Origin: Patella vulgata
Lineage: Eukaryota; Mollusca; Gastropoda; Patellidae
NCBI RefSeq assembly: GCF_932274485.2
Contig: NC_065880.2
Coordinates: 7,479,695 to 7,543,694, forward strand
Reading direction: 5' to 3'
DNA: 64,000 nucleotides
Positions 56,201-64,000 of this stretch are shown here, in pieces. The notes below the pieces were generated by a model. The model was not told the origin of the DNA and did not search any database. It saw only the letters and a list, made by a program, of their open reading frames with translations. Both the position numbers and the translations under genes were made by a program. Numbering within the stretch: position 1 is the stretch's first letter; each line of letters starts with the position of its first letter.

Positions 56201-59200
56201 GAGACAATTATTGTGATCGGTCATTTATTGTATTAATTAACACCTGCTGTAGTATATGAACATGAAAGAACTTACTATTTGTAAGTTTGTAAAATCACAA
56301 GGTGGCTGAGGGGGCAGAAGGCCTGTCATTGAGTCAAGTGTGACAAGGGGTAGGGGTAGGGTCGGTTTCCTCTTAGTGATAAATACCTCTGAGCACAAGG
56401 GAATTAGTGTACGTTAACCCCCAACCACCCACCCACCCCACCCCACCCCCCACCCCCCTCTCTCTCTCCACTAAGATCACCATTATGCTATACTAGATTC
56501 ATGACGGCACCCGAAAGATAATCTGGTTTACTGATTTCCTGATTCAAGCCTGTCTGACATCCTACAAGGTAATTTGATAACATTAGATCTCGCGACCGTT
56601 TGATACGCTTAATATAATGTACCGTATTTAATGATTATAGATAATGAAAATTAAAATGCAAAAATTCATAAAACTTCATCGTCTACGTTCAGTATTGTTT
56701 CTAAAATTAATATATTTTTTTATAAAACCGTACATCTTATATAATCTGTATTCGCGGTACCAAACGTTTGATCATATATAATACTATTACTTACATCTTA
56801 TATATAATTATAACTTACATCTTATATATTATTATAACTTACATCTGATATATTATTATAACTTACATCTTATATATTATCATAACTTACATCTTATATA
56901 TTATTATATCTACATCTTATATATTATTATAACTTACATCTTATATATTATTATAACTTACATCTTATATATTATTATAACTTACATCTTATATATTATT
57001 ATAACTTACATCTAATATATTATTATAACTTACATCTTATATATTATTATAACTTACATCTTATATATTATTATAACTTACGTCTTATATATTATTATAA
57101 CTTACATCTTATATATTATTATAACTTACATCTTATATATTATTATAACTTACATCTTATATATTATTATAACTTACATCTTATATATTATTATAACTTA
57201 CATCTTATATATTATTATAACTTACGTCTTATATATTATTATAACTTACATCTTATATATTATTATAACTTACATTTTATATATTATAACTTACATTTGA
57301 TATCAAGTGTGATATAGTCTGAATTAGCCGAACCACAATTATTGGTAGCTAAACAGTAGAGTTTTTTAGTGTTCTGCTGTTTGGTGCTATTGAATTGTAA
57401 GAAACTAGCTGTTGAACCATCTATAATACCAGTAGTCTGTCCTGATAATGTATTATCTGTAGAATCTGTATACCAGGCGAATGTAACTGTTGAATCTACC
57501 GTTCCTGTATAGCATGTTATATTTGTTACCATGCCATCAGTAAATAATAATCCACTTTTATCTTTGATTGTACTTGATGTTGGAGCTGAAATAATCATAA
57601 AATAAACTCAAATGAAATATGTGATGCTTGTGTTGAAATAATGATAAAAGAAAATAACACCACTATACTGGTGCGGTAATGTATTATCTATAGAATCTAT
57701 GTATCACGTGAATGAAACGTTTAAATCTGTGGTTCCTGTAGAAATAATCTATCTTTGTTTTTGATTGTACATGATGCTGTGACTGAAATAAAATAAAAAG
57801 TTACGATGTAGACACCCCACCCCCATAACACACTGTACTACTTACACGTAGAAAGAACCCCACGACATAGTATGCGACTTCCTTTCATTTTGATCAATAT
57901 AATAATAATAAACATAAACATGAATTCTCGCTCACTTTTAATCTTTAAATTTGTACTTCCCATTTCACCACTGACTCCACGCGTACATTTCCATTCTCCA
58001 CCATCTCTTATCATGGATGTATTTCTGATATATATAATACTTATACCAGTATCAGTATTGTAATCAAAGGTTATATTATAACCAGATCGCTTTTCACATG
58101 TGGTTGTACAAGATGAAATCAACACATTATTTAGTTTCCATTCAATAGTCTGTGGTGGTTTTACAATACATGTTAATGTAACTGACCTTCCCTCACATAC
58201 ATCAGACTGATCTATATCTACAGTAACCTCACCTATAAATATAAACATAGTTACACATAATAATAGAACATGTTACAGTAACTGATGTCCCTCACATACA
58301 TCAGACTGATCTATATCTACAGTAACCTCACCTAGAAATATAAACATGGTTAAAGATAGAACTTGTTACAGTAACTGATGTTCCTTCACATACATCAGAC
58401 TAATCTATATTTACAGTAACCTCATCTAGGTTTGGATTGTTCGTACTTGGTTTTATTTTATTAGAACAGCTAAACATAGAACACGGTAAAGATGTAGTCA
58501 AATAAAGAAAACGAACACGTATAAATTGATCTTAATCTTTGAATGGCATTTAGCGATCGGGAAGCAAATTAACAGAACACAGTTTTTATTGGATACAATC
58601 ACTAGTTTTATTCTAAATGCACAACGTTTCAACAAGTATCCTCTTATCGTCATGATGCACAATGATATTTAGTGTATGTGTGTGTGAAATAGCTTTATTT
58701 AACGTCCGCTTCCACCGAGGTGATATCGCAGACATTTAGTAAACTTGGGGTCAATATATACGAAATTCATATAGTGAAACCATCAACATGGATTAAAATA
58801 ACAGCAACAAAAAGAAGCTAAGAGGTAAGGGATATTTAACAAAAACAACAAGCACAACAAGGTAATTAGCTGACTGCATAAACTCTAATACATAAGTAGG
58901 GGGTTTTTGACTAGTATGATTGGGTGAGTATCATCGATTGGGTGAGGCGGTGGTAGTCCAGACAGCAGCCGAGAGGAATCCGCGGTCTTCATAGTCAAAA
59001 TTATTCTCGGTCACCCAGAACCTCCTAGTCTTCAACCTACGGAGAGAGTCTGGGACCGTTGTAAAATATTTGACGAAAAGTCCATTGCCAATGGGTAACC
59101 GGGAGTTTGGTTTTCAATGTGGTTGATTATCCAGTATCTTTTTCTGGGTAGGTCTTCATGATTTGGGGCGCCATTATTTGAAAGGCAGTCATTTTGCGAT

Positions 59201-61617
59201 AATATTCCAACTTATATTTTGTTTTCAGATTTTGTCCATCACTTCATGAAGATATTTCCAAGCTGGCGACCATTTTTGGCGGGAAAATCGGACGATGTGC
59301 TGATTTTCATTACGTAGTAGTGTTTGGTGTCAATATATATGTTTTCGGGGTCGCAGATTCCATTCCTGGCATTTGCATCTTTGTAAGATGACCACATGTT
59401 CAAATACTTAGCATATTTCCAAGATGGCGGCCATTTTAAGCAGGGAAAGGAGACGATATGCAGATTTTCATTAAGTAGTAGGGTTTGGTGTCAATATATA
59501 TGTATATGGGGGGCGCAGAATCCATTCCTGACATTTACAACGTTGAAAGATGATGACATGTTCACATATTTATCATATTTCCAATATTGCTGCCACTTGT
59601 GGCGTGAAAATCGGACGATGTGCTGATTACAATTAAGTAGTTGTCTTCAGTGTCAATATATATGTTTTCGCGGGCGCAAATTTGATTTCTGCCATATACA
59701 ACTGCGTAAAATGATCGTATGTTCACCATTTTAGCATATTTCCAAGATGGCGGAACGTTTTCTAAACACATTATTATCATTGGGCTGATAGGGATTGAAG
59801 ACAAAGAGAGCGTAACGGCGGCGTTGGGCTTGCGCCAATAAACGTGGCAAGAAATTGACACGCATCCATCATGCTTCTGCCACGACTAACCAAGCGCTTG
59901 CTACATCGCGCCGAGCACGCTCCAGTCAAGATTTTACTACCCTCATGGGCTCTAGCTACGCGCAATGTGTTCCCACCATGAACTCGTCGTTAGCAGTCAG
60001 ATCGGGTTACGTTCTCACCGCACTCCCGGGACGTGCCTACCAGAAGTAAGACGCTCTCTCGCCACGCCTATAACGTCCTCATTAACTTTCAAAGCAATCA
60101 AGAACAATTTTAAGTTCTGTTGATGTTTCCTAAGAATCCCCCAAATCATAGATTTTGTTATCAACCGACTTCCAAGCTGATTGTGGAACGAGCATGTGGC
60201 CGGCTACTTTGACATCACTACCACCAGTTATTTCAATAGTCATGACAGAGATGTCATAAATGACGGATAACGTCCTCATTTAAGTGGTGATATAGTTTGT
60301 TTTTTCCAACGCAAGAGCATTCCTCTCAATAACTTCTTCCACGCGCAGCTAGGGGTCAGTTGATAATATAATCTATGTTTTGTTGTTAATTCATTAATTT
60401 ATAATTAATCTTTTAATTCTCATATTTTTAACCATCGTTCATTTTGTATCTATAACTGACAGACAACATAAACTGAAAGTCTACATCGCGATCGACCAAG
60501 TAAATGTGCTATTTTCCTGGAATGAGGAATTTTCATTGTTGGATAATATACGTAATAGGTAAAACACACCACTGCTTCCAGGAACATGCTACAAGCTTAT
60601 ACATAGCAGGTGAACTTATGAACATTTTGCACAGTTATTACTCGCCAAAATGGAATCTGTGCACATGAAAAGATATATATTAACACCAAAGACAACTACT
60701 TAATCAATATCAGCACATCGTCCTATTTTCCCACCAAAAATGACTGTTTCTTGGCTATTTGCAAAATAGTTGAATATGTGATCATTTTACACATTTGTAA
60801 CCGTTATTAGAAATGGAATCTGTGCTCCTGAAAACATGTTTTGACATCAAACACTACTAGCACATCGTCCCATTTGCCCGCCGAAAATGGTCGCCATCTT
60901 GGAAATATCTCCATTAAGTGATGGAAAAAATCTGAAACTTAGTCACGACCCCTGCCAATATTAATACATTGCCAAACACAGTTGATATGTCGATACAAAA
61001 AGCCAACGGATAGGAATTATGTAACAACCCGAATCGGACTATTTCTCGCATTGTACGTATAGCCACATGTAACCATACCAAAGTACCACATGTTACTCTC
61101 AATATGACGACATGTTAAAACCCAATTACTTCTGAATTAAATTCAAATGATTGTCTGAATATGTATCGTTCATATTGATAATGTGTTACCTATTATCAAT
61201 AGCTGAAAGTGTGTTTATGCCGGGTATGTCATTGACGCTAAAAAAGAATCACATCTTTATGTTAAGATTATTTGAGAACAAGAGGTACATAGTACCAGTA
61301 AAATAAATGAACACAGAATACAGTTAGTTGGTCATTACAATTAAACTTGGTTTCAAGTCAAATTTCAGTCAGCTCATTTAATGACACGCGATAAATATAT
61401 ATACTTGAGATTCATTACGTGTGTGAACATAGATTCTGATTCTGTTTACAAATTTAACTGCCAAATATGTATGTGTGTATGTGTGTGGGGGGTGGGGGGT
61501 GAGTGGCGTGTGTGTGTGGGTGTGTGTGTGTGGGACGGGGTGTAATTAAATAAACAACTTACCTCCATATATAGATACTGAAAAGACTAAGACAATGTAT
61601 AACACCACAACATGCAT
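53157..61617 (-). CDS. Gene E: receptor with 5 Ig, FN3, TM and three ITIM-like motifs
   Basis: Ten exons sum to 2094 nt, 697 residues plus stop, no break found. Order: signal peptide (1-18), Ig (19-117), Ig (118-214), two Ig in one exon (215-395), Ig (396-488), FN3 (489-591), membrane exon (592-636, about 23 hydrophobic residues then MRRKRR), two mini-exons of 19 and 26 nt (637-651), tail (652-697). Tail motifs: STYNIL, STYDSL, SSYVNV; YVNV is also a classic Grb2 SH2 ligand pattern. It lacks two Ig exons present in A and D, and has juxtamembrane mini-exons that D lacks, so E (with B) and D (with A, C) form two subtypes. Intron 1 is 3.3 kb and filled with repeats. Function inferred from domains. 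Confidence 0.85.
53509..53534 (-). CDS. Gene E exon 9: 26-nt mini-exon
   Basis: Acceptor TTTACAG, then AAGAAATGGCGAAAGC to ACAAGAG, donor GTGAGT; reads RNGESNTR. A paralogous mini-exon with identical borders survives in gene B (14719-14752). Confidence 0.65.
53696..53714 (-). CDS. Gene E exon 8: 19-nt mini-exon
   Basis: Acceptor TTTTCTAG, then ATGATAAAAGAGCGACCGT, donor GTAAGT. Enters in phase 1 and leaves in phase 2 (DDKRATV). Supported mainly because it makes the frame of the next two exons correct; a transcript would be needed to confirm it. Confidence 0.55.
53917..54051 (-). CDS. Gene E exon 7: transmembrane segment
   Basis: 135 nt: AATTTGGDDNG stalk, hydrophobic LLIALGACLGISVIVCIVL, then basic MRRKRRSYK as stop-transfer. 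Donor G|GTAATT. Confidence 0.82.
54189..54497 (-). CDS. Gene E exon 6: fibronectin type III domain
   Basis: 309 nt: VPDQPRDFKLVRVTQDS, LQPGLNNGEGQEFLFQYS, DLDANTVYYIRVIAQNRFG. Clearly diverged from the C and D version, supporting two subtypes. Confidence 0.8.
54840..55118 (-). CDS. Gene E exon 5: Ig domain (WSGPDGR type)
   Basis: 279 nt: GPEVSLPTDHSYTAES, SIACSVDSNP, IKWSGPDGRVVS, YKCTAV, ending SVKLSG with donor G|GTAAGT. Confidence 0.78.
55238..55780 (-). CDS. Gene E exon 4: two fused Ig domains
   Basis: 543 nt open: RPTVHVEPSTSPYKIIQG, LTCTVDDSNP, FTWSKDGG, YTCTANNG, VLYPPTV, ITCSGNPGNP, YRWTGSGG, YRCTATN. Confidence 0.83.
56295..56470 (+). mobile_element. SINE family 1, degraded
   Basis: tRNA-like head AGGTGGCTGAGGGGGCAG, GTCATTGAGTCAAGTGTGAC, and ACGTTAACCCCC before a C-rich and CT-rich stretch. 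Confidence 0.5.
56785..57295 (-). repeat. 24-bp splice-donor minisatellite, gene E
   Basis: About 20 tandem units. On the minus strand each unit reads ATAAGATGTAAGTTATAATA followed by ATAT; AGAT|GTAAGT is the donor of the adjoining Ig exon. A few units differ by single bases or lack part of the spacer. Frame continues into TAA in the first intronic unit, so only the first donor gives a sensible product. Confidence 0.85.
57295..57585 (-). CDS. Gene E exon 3: Ig domain (donor-array exon)
   Basis: PTSSTIKDKSGLLFTDG, NITCYTG, FAWYTDSTD, LYCLATNNCG, ending DIK. The donor leads into the longest and most regular array of the cluster (to about 56785). A truncated relic copy of this exon lies upstream at about 57665-57790. 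Confidence 0.82.
57660..57795 (-). pseudogene. Relic of donor-array Ig exon (gene E intron)
   Basis: Truncated, diverged copy of exon 57295-57585 retaining the segments for a TIDSTDN-like turn and the TTTCAG-like acceptor; interrupted and not open. Confidence 0.55.
57936..58232 (-). CDS. Gene E exon 2: Ig domain
   Basis: 297 nt: EVTVDIDQSDVCEGRS, LTCIVKPPQ, IEWKLNNV, EWKCTRG, ending NLKIK; donor A|GTGAGC. A Cys pair SSCTTTC lies between the sheets. Two partial copies of its 5' end sit at about 58255-58425. Confidence 0.8.
58250..58430 (-). pseudogene. Two relics of first Ig exon 5' end (gene E)
   Basis: Two copies, about 80 bp apart, of the acceptor plus EVTVDIDQSDVCEG coding stretch without the rest of the domain. 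Confidence 0.6.
58570..58680 (-). mobile_element. Penelope-like 3' end fragment
   Basis: Minus strand CATGACGATAAGAGGATACT, then GTTGAAACGTTG; same type of 3' terminus as at 51780-51820. No coding part. Confidence 0.4.
58688..58740 (+). repeat. Dispersed repeat (GTCCGCTTCCACC family), short
   Basis: TTTAACGTCCGCTTCCACCG then GATATCGCAGACA, truncated. Confidence 0.45.
59245..59760 (+). repeat. 161-bp tandem repeat, about 3 units
   Basis: ATTTCC marks recur at 59254, 59415, 59577 and 59738. Units share AAGATGGCGGCCATTTT, CGGACGATGTGCTGATT and TCAATATATATGTTTT. Period near 160 bp recalls repeats inside some bivalve non-autonomous elements. Confidence 0.75.
59760..60640. other. Segment between inverted 161-bp arrays
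   Basis: First 300 bp are clearly more GC-rich than the surroundings and contain frames of 60-65 residues in both directions (59855-60049 plus, 59777-59965 minus). I recognise no protein. Could be the cargo of a foldback-type element. Confidence 0.35.
60640..60915 (-). repeat. 161-bp repeat, inverted copies
   Basis: About 1.7 units of the same repeat in reverse (CAGCACATCGTCC, GGTCGCCATCTTGGAAATAT). Together with 59245-59760 it forms large inverted arms around 59760-60640. Confidence 0.7.
61563..61617 (-). CDS. Gene E exon 1: signal peptide
   Basis: MHVVVLYIVLVFSVSIYG then G|GTAAGT; 55 nt like its paralogues. Confidence 0.78.
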
Positions 61618-61688
61618 AATGTCGAAATATGTGTACCAATATATACTACTACTGTTAACAAACTAGCATAAATCTTTCATTTTGGTCT

Positions 61689-61745
61689 TTTGTTGAGACA
61701 GTGAATCATGGCGAAATTAACTATAGGACTTTTTACAATTCATAT
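61689..61745 (-). promoter_or_regulatory. Conserved upstream block, gene E
   Basis: CCTATAGTTAATTTCGCCAT and CACTGTCTCAACAAAAG on the minus strand, 75-130 bp above the start codon. Confidence 0.4.
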
Positions 61746-62387
61746 CAGCTTTATGAAAACGTAATCTTGCGCGCAAAGTGAGATTTACAATATCACAGCA
61801 CACATTATTCTATGACAGGTGGAAGTGGGCGTTAAACGCCACGAACGAACTAACGAGGCAATGTATTTCCGTTCGTCTGACACAAACATCAGAGAATATG
61901 TACATTAAGTTGTTTTTAGCTTAACATATTGTAAAGTTACATTGTTGTGTAATTAATTAAAAATAAACCACCATCACACCTTTATGGAAAATTATTTTTA
62001 GTTAATGATTGATTCCTTCTAAAAATTCGTGCGACAAAGACCATTTTCGGGCAAAAAGCCTCAGCCCACCCAGCTGAGATTGGCCCTCTATGCCTATGGC
62101 GGCGAGGTGGTGTGGTCTATGGTCCAGCCATGTAGCTGGGATGTCGGGTGGGGAAAGTGGGTTGCGGGGTGTAGTCATGTAGTTATGATAGGCAAAGATA
62201 AGGGCAGGGTTAGGGTTAATGCGAGTGTGAGAGTGATTCAAATAGTTATGTTCCTATATAATGCCTTTCTAAGGGACAGGACATTTTATTTAGCACATGT
62301 GCGAAAATTGCCGTACTGCTTTGTGACAATTCCTATGAAAAATAATGACATGTGTAACACTATCTTTAATGATAACAGTAGACCAGG

Positions 62388-63679
62388 GTCCGTATTCAAA
62401 GGATATCTTAAGTCTAAGATAGTCACTTATCTACTAGATTTCACTTAAATATACGTAACTTCCTGTAAGTTAAGGGTAAGTGGTATTCAAAGACAGGTTA
62501 AGTATCGAATTTTCCATTAAAGTTAAGCTGTCTTAACTTATAAGTGTTTAATCTTTTAGTGGTATTCAAAGGCCAGTTTAAGTGAGAAAAATCCACTTAA
62601 CTTTAAGTGACCTAATGTAGTAACAGGGCCGTAATGGCGATTTTGAAATTGAGATTGAAACAAAGACAATGTCGCTGAGCGTAGCTGGCATCAAACGTTT
62701 TGTTTTTTTCCATCACCAGCTTTGATTTTGTAGAGCCATAATAGTGTACAAGGTTACTACCACCGAATTGGTTACTATTAGGTTCGTATTGCATAATCAA
62801 TCATGTTTGCCACGACTGTCATAATACAGTTTGATGCGTTCATTCTATTTGTAAATTTGACATTGCAATGACATTCCATTATAGAAGCAAGGCATGGTTT
62901 ATTTTTTTACAATTCATTCCCATATACACTATATTTGAAGTATATGATGATGACTGCTGACAGAAGCGTGCCAGCAAAGATTTACAATGTACCGTCATGG
63001 AACCATCCCCATGACGGTAGCCTTTGGGAAGCCTTTGGGATTCTAAAGTTTAGGAACTGACACAATTTCTATAAATTTCTCAAATGATAGATTGATAAAC
63101 AGCACTGAATGATTTGTTCAGTTTAACTTTAAAGCCAATAACCCTGCGTATTGCTAATATGTTTTTTTTCTATTCGTTATAATAAAGTTTACAATATCCA
63201 TCATTATACTACCACTATTCGAAAACATCTATTGAAATCGGTTTTTTGGGGGGTTTTTTTGGGAAAACCATCTATACGAAATCAGCTGTTCGGGTAAAAG
63301 ATGCGTATCATCATAATCATATATAATAGTCATACTATTTTCGTGCTTTACAATATAATATTTCGACAAACATTTTCCTAGTAATGACAACTAAGATTTT
63401 AATATATAGAGTATAGTGCAGTGCTCTTAAGGGGACATAACTTGCGTGCGACGTGAGTAATTGGTGATTTTTGGCAGTGGAGGTTATTCCATAAGTTAGA
63501 AATTCATGCTTTTGGCTAATGTTGGTATTCCATATTTTAAGTGTGCAGGTAAGTTTTTCCATAGCCAAGTATATGCAAAATAGAGCCTTTAAATACCGAT
63601 TTAAGGTAAGACACTTGGCTAAGTGGAAAAATTGAGTATTTTTACTTAACTTTAAGAAAACCTTTGAATACGGAACCAG
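62388..63679. mobile_element. Putative non-autonomous DNA element
   Basis: Inverted ends GGTCCGTATTCAAAGG (62387-62403) and CCTTTGAATACGGAACC (63664-63680). The left end carries three subterminal repeats of TGGTATTCAAAG with TTAAG-rich spacers. No transposase frame recognised; target duplication not clear. Confidence 0.55.
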
Positions 63680-63699
63680 TTTAGTAAATATAGGATTTA

Positions 63700-63815
63700 T
63701 TTACAGCGGGAACATTATAACAGCTACAGTTACATACATACAACAACAATACGGGAACTTAAACTATAAAAGAACTAATCTAGCTACGACAGGAACACAT
63801 CTAACCAGGGGCGTA
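63700..63815 (-). repeat. Copy of the 10610-10900 repeat
   Basis: GTTACATACATACAACAACA and CTACGACAGGAACACAT, reverse of the other copy; follows the DNA element ending at 63679. Confidence 0.4.
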
Positions 63816-64000
63816 CATAACGATTTTGTTTGGGGAGATGTTTAGCCAAAATGCGACCGACTGATGCACATACCCCCAGTACGAGTGACGCAGTCAGGAA
63901 CCGCGCACCACAGGTGCGAGTTTTCTAGGGGCCATGTGCAGAGCTGTTCTAGAAGCTGGGAATAGGGGGTGGGGTGGGGGTGGTTCCAAATCTAGGGCGC

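Noticed and set aside
62029-62448. 139-residue plus-strand frame
   Set aside because: Lies in spacer homologous to 29600 and 47690, where the frame is not kept; no domain pattern. Treated as chance.

Overview
The window looks like nuclear DNA of a mollusc, perhaps a gastropod. It is AT-rich, has multi-exon genes with GT-AG introns, and carries tRNA-derived SINEs with a core I associate with molluscs, plus Tc1/mariner, Penelope-like and LINE debris. The species is an inference from repeat style, not from a recognised gene.

The main content is a tandem cluster of five related genes, all on the minus strand (A, B, C, D, E from low to high coordinate). Each intact copy encodes a type I membrane receptor: signal peptide, several Ig domains, one fibronectin type III domain, one membrane span, and a short tail with repeated ITIM-like tyrosine motifs. 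I rebuilt the exons by hand from splice sites. Nearly all internal exons are phase 1-1, and the summed coding lengths of D (886 codons) and E (698 codons) come out as whole open frames. Layout: A <1-9343 (3' end outside the window; an internal tandem duplication raises it to about 10 Ig domains, one broken); B 14423-20193 (decayed); C 23057-29191 (decayed); D 38991-47214 (looks intact, 7 Ig + FN3 + TM + four tyrosine motifs); E 53157-61617 (looks intact, 5 Ig + FN3 + TM + three tyrosine motifs). The arrangement (expanding Ig receptor cluster, decayed members, domain-number variation, paired Tyr motifs) resembles immune or allorecognition receptor clusters in other animals. That function is inferred only.

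The most unusual structural signal is a 24-bp tandem repeat that begins exactly at the 3' end of one Ig exon in all five genes. Every unit repeats the exon/intron junction, including the 5' splice site AGAT|GTAAGT, giving from a few to about twenty consecutive donor-like sites.

Intergenic spacers share long stretches in the same order (20.3-22.2 kb with 36.4-38.7 kb and 52.9-53.1 kb; 34.9-36.0 kb with 51.9-52.9 kb; 29.3 kb with 47.3 and 61.7 kb), so the cluster grew by tandem duplication of gene plus spacer. Mobile elements date the steps: a SINE-like insert in the same intron of C and D predates their split, while a Tc1-like element at 37.4-38.6 kb has a paralogous empty site near 22.17 kb and so came later. 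The rest of the window is SINEs, minisatellites, foldback/MITE-like elements and retroelement fragments.
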